Made by a program: the position numbers and the translations under genes. From positions 7,006,001 through 7,070,000 of the forward strand of contig NZ_CP078145.1 in NCBI RefSeq assembly GCF_019222765.1: a stretch of DNA of 64,000 nucleotides. Reading direction: 5' to 3'. Position 1 is the stretch's first letter; each line of letters starts with the position of its first letter. The notes below the pieces were generated by a model. That model saw only the letters and a list, made by a program, of their open reading frames with translations. It searched no databases and had not been told where the DNA came from. Shown one piece after another: positions 46,449-54,867 of the stretch. The DNA is from Nocardia iowensis (GTDB lineage Bacteria; Actinomycetota; Actinomycetes; Mycobacteriales; Mycobacteriaceae).

Positions 46449-47588
46449 ATGAACAACCAATCCGCACAAGCGATCACGACGTCCGCCGGGCCGGATCGCC
46501 CGGAGCTGCAGCAGGCCATCGAGGAGATCGTCGATTCCGGTTTGGTCGGGCTGACGCTGCGCGTGCACGATGAGCGGGGCGAGTGGGTCGGCAGCGCCGG
46601 GGTGAGCAAGCTGGGCGAGACCGCCGAGCCGCCGATCGACGGACATGTCCGGATCGGCAGCAACACCAAGACCTTCACCGCCACCCTGGTTCTGCAGCTG
46701 GTAGCCGAGGGCAAGATCGGGCTGGACATCCCGGTGGCCGACTACCTGCCCGAATTCGGGCTGGACGAGCGGATCACGGTGCGGATGCTGTTGCAGCACA
46801 CCAGCGGAATATTCAACTTCACCGGCGAGGTCTACCCCGACGGGACGGTCGTGCCGGGAATCCCCTGGTCCGGTCAGGAGTGGGTGGACAACCGGTTCAA
46901 GACCTACCAGCCTGAGGAACTGGTGCGGTTCGCGCTGTCCAAGTCCGCCCGGTTCGAGCCGGGCACGGGCTGGAGCTACTCCAACACCAACTATGTGCTG
47001 GCCCGGCTGCTGATCGAGCGGGTCACCGGCCGCTCGGCCGCCGAGGAGACGCAGCGACTGATCCTGGGGCCGCTCGGACTGTCGGGCACCATCGTGCCGG
47101 GTATCTCGACGGAGATCCCCGAGCCGCACGCGCACGCCTACTACCGGTACGTGGCCGACGGGCAGGAGAAGACAGTCGACGTCACCAGCCAGAACCCCTC
47201 CTGGATCGCCGCGGGCGGTGACATGATCTCGACCACCGCGGACCTGCACACATTCATCTCCGCACTGGTGAGCGGCAAACTCCTGCCTGCCCAGCTGCTG
47301 GCCGAGATGTGCACCCCGCACCCGACGGGAATCCCGAACATGGATTACGGCCTTGGCGTTTTCGTGGTGCAGACGGACGGCGGCACCGTCATCTCGCACA
47401 ACGGCGGCCACGGCGGACATGCGGCGCTGATGTACAGCACGCCCGATGGCAGTAGGACACTGACCGCCTCGCTGAACTATGTGGACGATGCCGAATTGTC
47501 CGGGGCCGTGACGTTCCAGAAGGCGACGCAGCGGCTCATCGAAGAGGTCTTCTGCGGCGGGCAGCCCGCGGCTGAGCCGACCAGCTGA
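46449..47588 (+). CDS. serine beta-lactamase-fold hydrolase / D-Ala-D-Ala carboxypeptidase-like
   Basis: 379 residues; GAGGAAC precedes the ATG. Class C/EstB-type motifs: S71-N-T-K74, Y177-S-N179 and an HNGGHGG triad near residue 318. No signal peptide is seen, so it may be cytoplasmic. Members hydrolyse D-amino-acid peptides, esters or beta-lactams. It may have a self-protection or esterase role; the sequence does not decide. Confidence 0.82.
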   Translation: MNNQSAQAITTSAGPDRPELQQAIEEIVDSGLVGLTLRVHDERGEWVGSAGVSKLGETAEPPIDGHVRIGSNTKTFTATLVLQLVAEGKIGLDIPVADYLPEFGLDERITVRMLLQHTSGIFNFTGEVYPDGTVVPGIPWSGQEWVDNRFKTYQPEELVRFALSKSARFEPGTGWSYSNTNYVLARLLIERVTGRSAAEETQRLILGPLGLSGTIVPGISTEIPEPHAHAYYRYVADGQEKTVDVTSQNPSWIAAGGDMISTTADLHTFISALVSGKLLPAQLLAEMCTPHPTGIPNMDYGLGVFVVQTDGGTVISHNGGHGGHAALMYSTPDGSRTLTASLNYVDDAELSGAVTFQKATQRLIEEVFCGGQPAAEPTS

Positions 47589-47606
47589 GCACCCCCTGGC
47601 TCATCG

Positions 47607-47627
47607 GCGGGGTCCGTTGACCCCCGC
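47607..47627 (+). terminator. weak hairpin after the beta-lactamase-fold gene
   Basis: GCGGGG pairs with CCCCGC across a 9-base loop, 18 bases after the stop. No T-run. Marginal. Confidence 0.3.
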
Positions 47628-47668
47628 AGCTCATTTCCAACAAACCATTTCACTGAAGGAGTACAGCC

Positions 47669-48313
47669 ATGCCCACATTCGAGACCCCGGAACCGATCAG
47701 CATCACCGTCGATGTCCTCTCCGGCAACGTCCGGGTCGTCGCGTCCAACCGTACCGACACCGTCGTCGAGGTCCGGCCGACCGACGCAGCCAAGAAGGCT
47801 GACGTGCGCGCCGCCACCCATACCCGGGTCGATTTCGCCGCCGGCACCCTGACCGTGAAAGCACCCAAAGAATGGCGGACCTACACACCCTTCGGCGGCA
47901 ACCCGTCGGTCGAGGTGACCATTGAGGTGCCCATCGACTCCCGTCTGAAAGCTACCGTCGGCGCGGGCCGATTGCTGGGCACCGGCGAACTCGGCGAGTG
48001 CGACCTGGAGATAGCGGCTGGCGACATCACCGTCGAACGCCCCCGTGGTTCGGTGACCGCCAAAGCCGCCAAGGGCGACATCCGCATCGGCGAAGCAGCA
48101 CGCGGCGTGCTCCGACTGGAGACAGCCATGGGCGAATTGGCGGTCGGTATCCGGCCGGGCAGCGCGGCGCGGCTGGAAACAAACACCTCCGTCGGCACCG
48201 TGCAGAACCGAATGGCACCGGTCGACCGGCCGCAGGAGGACGCCGAAACCGTCCACGTGTATGCGCGTAACTCGTTCGGCAACATCATCATCGGACACAG
48301 CACGGCCGCCTGA
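47669..48313 (+). CDS. DUF4097-type beta-strand repeat protein
   Basis: 214 residues with AAGGAG seven bases before the ATG. It opens PTFETPEPISITVDVLSGNV, and repeated short strands such as LEIAAGDITVERPRGSVTAK form the DUF4097 solenoid. In other actinomycetes such genes often lie beside DrrA/DrrB-type ABC transporters; here only a DrrA stump remains 1.3 kb upstream. Function unknown. Confidence 0.75.
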   Translation: MPTFETPEPISITVDVLSGNVRVVASNRTDTVVEVRPTDAAKKADVRAATHTRVDFAAGTLTVKAPKEWRTYTPFGGNPSVEVTIEVPIDSRLKATVGAGRLLGTGELGECDLEIAAGDITVERPRGSVTAKAAKGDIRIGEAARGVLRLETAMGELAVGIRPGSAARLETNTSVGTVQNRMAPVDRPQEDAETVHVYARNSFGNIIIGHSTAA

Positions 48314-48336
48314 CCCCCACCGACACCACGGCACCA

Positions 48337-48374
48337 CCCCGGGACCTGCCCGCACCAGCGGCAGCATCCCGGGG
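48337..48374 (+). terminator. nested hairpin after the DUF4097 gene
   Basis: An outer stem CCCCGGGA/TCCCGGGG encloses an inner stem CTGCC/GGCAG with a 9-base loop, 24 bases past the stop. No T-run. Confidence 0.6.
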
Positions 48375-48511
48375 CTCACCCGTCAGCGGTTGCGCCTGCG
48401 GCTTCGCTGCGGCCCGGGGTGCTGATTTCGAGGACAACGACGCACGAAATAGCTACTGTCCGAGGATATTACGAGGGCCAGGTTCGACTCGGCCACTCGA
48501 GGACGGAGAGC

Positions 48512-50125
48512 ATGTTGAGATCCACCAGATGGACAGCGTTACTGGCGGCCGCCGTATTCGCGATCGGACTGAGCCTGACGGCCTGTACGTCCGACGGAGG
48601 TGATGCGGCGGACGACGTGGTCACCGTCAATGGCGGTGAGCCGCAACATCCTCTCGTTCCGACGAATACCAACGAGAACCAGGGCGGTCGCGTGGTCGAC
48701 CGCTTGTTCGCCGGGCTGAAGTACTACGACACCGAGGGCGTGGCGCACAACGAGGTGGCGCAGTCGATCGAGTCGACCGATCGGCAGCATTATCGGATCA
48801 CCCTCGCGCCGGACTGGAAGTTCACCGACGGCTCCCCGGTGACGGCGAAGTCGTTCGTCGACGCGTGGAACTACGGTGCGCTGAGCACCAATGCACAATT
48901 GCAGAGCTGGATATTCGCCTCGATCGTCGGCTACGACGAGGTATCGGTGGATCCGCCCAAGGCGCAGACGATGTCGGGGCTGAAGGTGGTCGACGATCGC
49001 ACGTTCACGGTCGATCTCACCCGTCCGTCGATCGATTTCGAACTCTCGCTGGGGTTCACGCCGTTCCGGCCGCTGCCCGAGGTGGCGTACCGGGACATGA
49101 AGGCGTTCGGTGAGCGCCCGATCGGCAACGGCCCGTACAAGTTCGCCGGTCCGGATGCCTGGCAGCACAACGTGCAGATCGATCTTGTGCCGAATCCGGA
49201 TTACCGCGGCAAGCGTCCGGCGAAAAACAAAGGGTTGCGGTTCGTGATGTACGCGACCTACGACACCGCCTACGCCGATCTGCTGGCCGGCAACCTCGAC
49301 CTGCTCGACACCATCCCCGACAACGCGTTGACCAGCTTCAAAAACGATCTCGGCGACCGCGCCATCCAGAAGAAGACCGCACGATACGAGCACATCGGAT
49401 TCCAGCCCACCGTACCGCATTTCGGCGGCGCGGAAGGCGTGCTACGCCGCAAGGCGATCTCGCTGGCCATCAACCGGCCGCAGATTGCCGAAACCATCTG
49501 GCACGGCACCAAGGCCCCCGCGCGGGACTTCACCTCCGCCAGCCTGCCCGGTTACCAGGACAATCTCCCCGGAGTGGAACTGCTGACGTACAACCCGGAT
49601 GAGGCCCGGAAGCTGTGGGAGCAGGCCAACGCCATCGCGCCGTGGACGGGTCGCCTCGAGATCGCCTACAACTCCGACGGCGGCCACCAGGCCTGGATCG
49701 AGGCGGTCGCCAACAGCGTCAAGAACACCCTCGGCATCGAGGCGATCGGCACGCCGTATCCGACGTTCAAGCCTTTGCGCGACGCGATCACCAGCAAGTC
49801 CATCCGCACCGCGTTCCGTAACGCCTGGCAGGGCGACTATCCGACGATGCTGAACTTCCTGATCCCGCAGTATCTGTCCGATTCGGCAAGCAACGACATC
49901 GGCTACGTCAACCCCGAATTCGACAAGCTCATCGCCGTCGCGCTGGCCGCGCCCACACCGGAGGAGTCCTACGCACACATCGCAAAGGCGCAGGCCATCC
50001 TGTTCCAGGACATGCCCGACGTTCCGGTGTTCAACGACAACAACAACGCGGGACATTCGGACAAGGTGCGAGAGGCGAAGCTGACCTGGAACGGCCTATT
50101 CGCTTACGAGAGCGTCGAAAAATAG
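48512..50125 (+). CDS. peptide-type ABC transporter substrate-binding lipoprotein (family 5)
   Basis: 537 residues from the ATG at 48512, with GAGGA eight bases upstream. Lipoprotein signal with lipobox LTAC. The family-5 binding fold shows in DWKFTDGSPVTAKSFVDAWN, GNGPYKF and the C-terminal DVPVFNDNN. It captures peptides or similar solutes at the outer face of the membrane. No permease or ATPase genes are adjacent, so it is an orphan. A strong terminator follows. Confidence 0.88.
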   Translation: MLRSTRWTALLAAAVFAIGLSLTACTSDGGDAADDVVTVNGGEPQHPLVPTNTNENQGGRVVDRLFAGLKYYDTEGVAHNEVAQSIESTDRQHYRITLAPDWKFTDGSPVTAKSFVDAWNYGALSTNAQLQSWIFASIVGYDEVSVDPPKAQTMSGLKVVDDRTFTVDLTRPSIDFELSLGFTPFRPLPEVAYRDMKAFGERPIGNGPYKFAGPDAWQHNVQIDLVPNPDYRGKRPAKNKGLRFVMYATYDTAYADLLAGNLDLLDTIPDNALTSFKNDLGDRAIQKKTARYEHIGFQPTVPHFGGAEGVLRRKAISLAINRPQIAETIWHGTKAPARDFTSASLPGYQDNLPGVELLTYNPDEARKLWEQANAIAPWTGRLEIAYNSDGGHQAWIEAVANSVKNTLGIEAIGTPYPTFKPLRDAITSKSIRTAFRNAWQGDYPTMLNFLIPQYLSDSASNDIGYVNPEFDKLIAVALAAPTPEESYAHIAKAQAILFQDMPDVPVFNDNNNAGHSDKVREAKLTWNGLFAYESVEK

Positions 50126-50210
50126 TCAACGTGGACGTCTCGGCGACTGGAGTAGCCCGTGGCCGGAGTGGAAGGCGGGCAACGCCGACGCGGGTTGAGT
50201 GAGCATCCCG

Positions 50211-50242
50211 AACGGGCCATCGGTTAGCCGGTGGCCCGTTTT
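50211..50242 (+). terminator. intrinsic terminator after the substrate-binding protein
   Basis: AACGGGCCA pairs perfectly with TGGCCCGTT; an inner CGG/CCG stem with TTAG loop extends it. TTTT spans the end of the stem. It lies 86 bases after the stop. From here to 50553 I see no gene, only the presumed promoter of the FcoT-like gene. Confidence 0.8.
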
Positions 50243-50553
50243 GCTGATTGTCCCGCGCCGGTGCGGGACGGCTGCGGAGAATCCGCAGTCGAACAAAGCT
50301 ATCGCGATTCTCTCGAATTCGCGAGAAGTGGCCATCCGTGGGGTGCTCGTAGCCGGGACGGGCACCGGTCGGCGCCGCTGGCCCGGTCCGGACAGCAGTG
50401 CTACATTTTTCGGGAGCTTCGTTGGCAATTCGCTTGTCGCACAGGCGATTGCGCCATACCGGCGCTGCTCGGTGCCGCATGCGGATTCTGTTACTCCGGC
50501 GATGAGATCGGCATGTCTGGGACTTCCGCAACCGTCGAAAGGTTTGGAAATAC

Positions 50554-51105
50554 ATGACCGTGCAAATTCCACCCTATCGAGCTACTACGGACGTGACGTT
50601 GTTGACGCATGCGTTGCGACCCTACCGGGCGAACTGCCGATATCTGATGTCGTGTGAGGTAACGACGCCCGATGACTCCGAAGCGCTGGTCGTGGCCGCC
50701 GGAGACTTCGAGATCCCAGAATCGTGTTATATCGATGATACCGGCCACTTCAACTCAGTGGAGTTCAACATCTGTTTCAACCAACTGAGTTACTACATGG
50801 TGGCCAAGGTAATACAGGACGAGCTGCTGGAGGAACTGAACCACTGGTCGCTGGCCGACTATTGGCGAACGCAGTTGACAAATATGTTGATATGCGATTT
50901 TCAGAGCAGCTTCCGGCAGCCCATGTCTGGTCGCAATTTCTCGGGTGAGGTGCGACTGCTGAAGATCTCCAAGCGGGAGAGTAAGCGCCTGGGGGTGCCG
51001 TTGATATTCTTGGATACCGAGTGCCATTTCAGTGACGCAACTGGCGGCAATTGCAGCGGCGCAGTCAAGCTCGCCATTGTGGACACAATAGCCGGCCAAT
51101 CCTAG
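50554..51105 (+). CDS. fcoT: FcoT-like long-chain acyl thioesterase
   Basis: 183 residues. It resembles Mycobacterium tuberculosis FcoT (Rv0098): shared features are ALRPYRANCRYL near the start, DDTGHFNSVEF near residue 62, CFNQLSYYM near 74, and a C-terminal GNCSGAVKLA. FcoT is a hot-dog-fold thioesterase for long-chain acyl-CoA/ACP and belongs to the isonitrile lipopeptide clusters. None of the other genes of that pathway is next to it here. It may share a transcript with the methyltransferase gene 116 bases downstream. Confidence 0.78.
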   Translation: MTVQIPPYRATTDVTLLTHALRPYRANCRYLMSCEVTTPDDSEALVVAAGDFEIPESCYIDDTGHFNSVEFNICFNQLSYYMVAKVIQDELLEELNHWSLADYWRTQLTNMLICDFQSSFRQPMSGRNFSGEVRLLKISKRESKRLGVPLIFLDTECHFSDATGGNCSGAVKLAIVDTIAGQS

Positions 51106-51221
51106 GTCGCGGCCCATCCCGCAATATCCGGCCCTGCGGGCCGAAAGTCACTGGAGCGACAAGCCATTTTTACAGAACCAGCTGCTGATCGGTGTCGACC
51201 AGCCGGGATAGGGAGGTACGA

Positions 51222-52118
51222 ATGCGACGCACGGGTGACAGCTGGGGAGTGACCGAGAGCGTGGGTGCGACCGCCCTGGCGGTGGCCGGGGCGAGGGCAC
51301 TCGAGCATTGCCGAGACGACCGGTTGTTCGAGGATCCATTCGCGGAATTGTTCCTCGTCGCCACCGGGGACCCGATGTGGATCGCGGTCGCGCAGGGCGA
51401 CTTGAGCCTGATGGATACCGCGGCGGCCATCGAGTACGAGCCTTCGATCGCCGCGATCGCCGCGCGCACCAGCTACTTCGACGACGTCATCGAAGAAGCG
51501 GCGGCGGCCGGGATCGGCCAGTTCGTCCTGTTGGCCGCGGGCCTGGACGCACGCGCCTACCGGTTGAAAGCGCTGGCCGCAGCCACGGTGTACGAGGTCG
51601 ACCTGCCCAGGGTGTTGGAATTCAAGGCCGAGGCGTTGGACGGTAAACAACCGGTCGGCGAACGACGAACCGTCGCGGTCGATCTGCGCGACGCATGGCC
51701 CGCCGCGTTGCGGCGAGCCGGATTCGATCCGTCGAAGCCGACGCTGTGGCTGATCGAGGGACTGCTTCGGTACTTGCCGTTGCACGACCAGAAGGCGCTA
51801 CTGCACGAAGTTACCGCGCTCAGCGCTCCCGGCAGCCGGGTCACGCTGAACGATTGGCCGGTGAACACCGATCCGACCGATCGAATGTTGCGGATCTGGG
51901 ACAAGATCGGCGCCGGCGACGTGCGCACACTGACGTTCACCGACGAGAGCGATCCAGGCCCCCTGCTCACCGACCAGGGATGGGTGGTATCTCTCGGCAA
52001 CCTGCTCGGAATCTTGGATCGACACACGCGTGCGATCACCGACAAGACCCGGCGAATTTTGGAACAACACGTGCTGCTGACAGCCGTACTCCCCCGGCCG
52101 AACAACCAGAACCTATGA
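51222..52118 (+). CDS. class I SAM methyltransferase (TIGR00027/LCM-like)
   Basis: 298 residues from the ATG at 51222 with a perfect GGGAGG five bases upstream. DRLFEDPFAELFL, the SAM loop LLAAGLDARAYRL and YEVDLP are the marks of the mycobacterial/nocardial family of putative O-methyltransferases. Substrate unknown. The gene ends in front of a nested hairpin that it shares with the convergent lipoprotein gene. Confidence 0.88.
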   Translation: MRRTGDSWGVTESVGATALAVAGARALEHCRDDRLFEDPFAELFLVATGDPMWIAVAQGDLSLMDTAAAIEYEPSIAAIAARTSYFDDVIEEAAAAGIGQFVLLAAGLDARAYRLKALAAATVYEVDLPRVLEFKAEALDGKQPVGERRTVAVDLRDAWPAALRRAGFDPSKPTLWLIEGLLRYLPLHDQKALLHEVTALSAPGSRVTLNDWPVNTDPTDRMLRIWDKIGAGDVRTLTFTDESDPGPLLTDQGWVVSLGNLLGILDRHTRAITDKTRRILEQHVLLTAVLPRPNNQNL

Positions 52119-52157
52119 GACAGGCACGACTCCCCATGCACTCTCGGAGGGGCTTTC

Positions 52158-52193
52158 GGTGCCGGGAGGTTGGTGGCGCAACCACCCGGCACC
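52158..52193. terminator. nested bidirectional hairpin
   Basis: GGTGCCGGG pairs with CCCGGCACC around an inner GGTTG/CAACC stem. It lies between the convergent methyltransferase and lipoprotein genes and could end both. Confidence 0.65.
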
Positions 52194-52260
52194 CGATCAG
52201 CTAGAGCGTGGTTGTGGACAGGAAGTCCGGGATCAGGTTGTTGACCCGGTTCGGTGCTGC

Positions 52261-52860
52261 TTACTTCGGAAGAGCCTTACCTCCATTCGGAGTGACCGCG
52301 AACCACGTCCCGCCGACGCCTTGGCCGAGCAGATCACCAGGCTGTTTGTCCTTCGAGAAGTAGTAGACGGGCCAGCCTCCGATGGTGATTTGGCAACTGC
52401 CGTCGCCGCGTTCGATGAATCCGACGAGCTGCGGATCGACCCCGGCCGCGAATACCGATTGCCCGCGAGCGACCGTCAGTGGCGGCCACGTCGTGGCGCA
52501 TTGACCGGCGCACGTGGACGTCGGCGGTATCGCGGTGTCCTTGTCGAATCGGTACAGCGACCGGCCGCCGCCGTCTGAAACATACTGTCCGATACCGGGA
52601 TCGCTGGTCACCGCGAGTTGCACGACATGCAGCGCGCCGACCGGGGCGGTACCGCCGAAGATCTGCAACCACCCCTGCGTTTTCGCCGGTGTGGGCGGCC
52701 GAGCGTCGGTTGTAAGAGGCACGGCGGCCGGGGACGGCGCGGCCGGCGGCGATGTCGTCGACGAGGTCTCCGTCGCCGCGCTGCTGTCGCAGGCGCTCAG
52801 CAGCCCGGCAAGCGTGATCGCAACGAGCGCGGAACGCTGGAATCGACTGATTGTCTTCAT
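52261..52860 (-). CDS. lipoprotein with COG4315-type repeats
   Basis: 199 residues from the ATG at 52860, with AGGAG nine bases upstream. Signal with lipobox LLSAC, a Ser/Thr/Pro linker, then two copies of the YxFDKD/ C-x3-C-x2-TWPPL pattern: GGRSLYRFDKDTAIPPTS with CAGQCATTWPPL, and GGWPVYYFSKD. This matches secreted-repeat lipoproteins (Lipoprotein_15), of unknown function. It follows the glycosyltransferase gene by 13 bases. Confidence 0.82.
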   Translation of the reverse strand: MKTISRFQRSALVAITLAGLLSACDSSAATETSSTTSPPAAPSPAAVPLTTDARPPTPAKTQGWLQIFGGTAPVGALHVVQLAVTSDPGIGQYVSDGGGRSLYRFDKDTAIPPTSTCAGQCATTWPPLTVARGQSVFAAGVDPQLVGFIERGDGSCQITIGGWPVYYFSKDKQPGDLLGQGVGGTWFAVTPNGGKALPK

Positions 52861-52873
52861 GTTTCGGATCTCC

Positions 52874-53998
52874 TCAGGCCATCCGGTCGAGCAGTAGGGC
52901 AAGAACCTCGTCGGCGGGCTTCATGGCGGCGATCCTGCCCGCCATCTCGGACGCGGCCACCGCGAACGACGGGGTGCCCAGGACTCGAACAGCGGCAGCA
53001 CCTGCCTGGCGGGGATCGTGGATTACCGCTGCTGCTCCCACCGCCGCCGCGCGTTCGGCATTGAGCGGCTTGTCCAGTCCCAGCGGCAGGATGACCATCG
53101 GCACAGCCGCACCCAACACCGAAAGCACTGTGCCCGCACCTCCGGAGGTGACCACCACATCGACCCCGTCCAGCAGGTACCGCATGGGCACGAAACCCGT
53201 CACGTGGACCCGGCTCGCGTCGACGGTGAGATCCCGCGGGTCCGACGCGGGGTGCATGGCCACAACGACATTCACATCCTGCTCGAGGAGCGACTCGATA
53301 ATCGCGGTGAGCGTGCCCGGCTCGTCGACGATCGTGCCGAGTGTCACCAAGACCCGTGGCAATTCCGCCCGCCCAGGAAAGGAAGGCGCGGTCCACGGCA
53401 CATCATGTTCGTACTCAGGCGCCTCCGGCCGGATGTCGATGCGATCGCGCGACGGTTCCCAGGTTTCGAGTTGCAGCGTGTCCGGCCAGGGATCAACCGC
53501 TGCGATCGGCGGTGACAGCTCGATATCGCGTTCCTTCATGCGCTGTGCGGCCGCCACCATCACGGCGTCCGCGAGCGCCGCGTCGATGGCGATGCCCACC
53601 CCGTGCGAAACCCACGGCACGCCGAGACTCGACGCGACGAGCGGGCCGAGGAAATCGGCGGCCTCCGCGATCACCAGGTCAGGAGCGAAAGCCGCGGCGG
53701 CGCTCAGAGATTCGTCGGCTCCCAGGTCGATCCGTACACCGCCGAAGAACTCGGCCACCGTCGCCGGACTCATATCGGTACTGGCATCGGCCCCGATACG
53801 GCGGTGCACTTCGGCTAGGGCCTCCCCCAGCGTCGCACCCGCCGAGAGCACCTCGGCGGGAGCGACGACGTCGGCGACGGATCCGTGGGTCAGAAAGGCG
53901 GTGACGTGCCCGGCCCGACGGGCCGCTCTTTCCAGCGGGACCAGTGGCAGCAAATGACCATGAGCGGGCGTGCTGGAGAACAGAATTCGCATGTGCAT
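52874..53998 (-). CDS. GT1-family glycosyltransferase
   Basis: 374 residues from the ATG at 53998, overlapping the previous stop as TGATG; an ATG at 53992 is also possible. GT-B fold: PAHGHLLPLVPL near the N-terminus has the catalytic histidine, and the C-terminal donor site reads TSGGAGTVLSVLGAAVPMV. This is the erythromycin/macrolide-type glycosyltransferase group that decorates natural products. It is coupled to the epoxide hydrolase and flavoprotein genes, so it may sugar their product. Confidence 0.85.
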   Translation of the reverse strand: MHMRILFSSTPAHGHLLPLVPLERAARRAGHVTAFLTHGSVADVVAPAEVLSAGATLGEALAEVHRRIGADASTDMSPATVAEFFGGVRIDLGADESLSAAAAFAPDLVIAEAADFLGPLVASSLGVPWVSHGVGIAIDAALADAVMVAAAQRMKERDIELSPPIAAVDPWPDTLQLETWEPSRDRIDIRPEAPEYEHDVPWTAPSFPGRAELPRVLVTLGTIVDEPGTLTAIIESLLEQDVNVVVAMHPASDPRDLTVDASRVHVTGFVPMRYLLDGVDVVVTSGGAGTVLSVLGAAVPMVILPLGLDKPLNAERAAAVGAAAVIHDPRQAGAAAVRVLGTPSFAVAASEMAGRIAAMKPADEVLALLLDRMA

Positions 53999-54867
53999 CA
54001 CTGCGTCGTCGCCGACGTCGACAGCGACGACGCTCGATCACCCGAGGCAGGGTTCGGTTCCGGCAAGAAGTCCAGTAGCAGTTCGTTGACTTGGTTCGGT
54101 GCCTCGAGTTGCATCCAGTGGCCGATGCCGTCGAGACGTTCATATCGCCACGACCCTTTGACGTACTTCTCGTTGCCGAGCATCGATTGCTCGGTGAGGA
54201 ACGCGTCGTCGCTGCTCCACACGCCCATCATCGGTGCGAGCACCGGTGGTAGGACGGGCGGGTCGACGAGGAACTCCGGTCCGGCTCCGGTGCGGTACAG
54301 CCCCAGGCTGGTGCTGAGCGCCCGTGGGTCACGCATCCGTTCGATGACCTCGAGCAGGTCCGGATGGCTGGCGAGCCATTGCCGGGTGTTGGCGAAATCG
54401 TCTTGCGAGAGCCAGCGCTCGGCGATGCCCAAGGACTGGAACAGCAGGAAGTACCAGGACTTCTCGCGTTGCGGCAGGCCCGCGTCAACGACCGCCGCCG
54501 GAGTTCCGACCGACAGCGTGGTAAGGCTGTCGACCCGCTCGGGGTGCAGCCCGGCGAGCAGCACCGACAGCGAGGCGCCCCAGTCGTGTCCGATGACGTG
54601 GGCGTGCTGCACGTCGAGGTCGTCCAGCACGCCCACCAGATCGGCGACGTACTCGGCGAGCTCGTACTGCGCCAGTTCCGTGGGTTTGTCCGAGGCCCCG
54701 AAGCCACGCAGATCAGGCGCGATCGTGCGATAGCCGGCGGCATTCAACACCGGCACCTGGTAGCGCCACACGGCGTGGGTGTCCGGATAACCGTGCACCA
54801 GCAGCACATCCGGGCCGGACCCGCTGACCTGTACCTGCAGTTCGATGCCATTGGTTTCGATACGCAT
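53998..54867 (-). CDS. epoxide hydrolase-like alpha/beta hydrolase
   Basis: 289 residues from the ATG at 54867, overlapping the flavoprotein stop as TAATG. HGYPDTHAVWRYQ is the oxyanion HGxP motif and the nucleophile is D95 in GHDWGA, as in soluble epoxide hydrolases; GHWMQLE carries the histidine. It may open an epoxide made by the flavoprotein encoded just upstream. Confidence 0.87.
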   Translation of the reverse strand: MRIETNGIELQVQVSGSGPDVLLVHGYPDTHAVWRYQVPVLNAAGYRTIAPDLRGFGASDKPTELAQYELAEYVADLVGVLDDLDVQHAHVIGHDWGASLSVLLAGLHPERVDSLTTLSVGTPAAVVDAGLPQREKSWYFLLFQSLGIAERWLSQDDFANTRQWLASHPDLLEVIERMRDPRALSTSLGLYRTGAGPEFLVDPPVLPPVLAPMMGVWSSDDAFLTEQSMLGNEKYVKGSWRYERLDGIGHWMQLEAPNQVNELLLDFLPEPNPASGDRASSLSTSATTQ

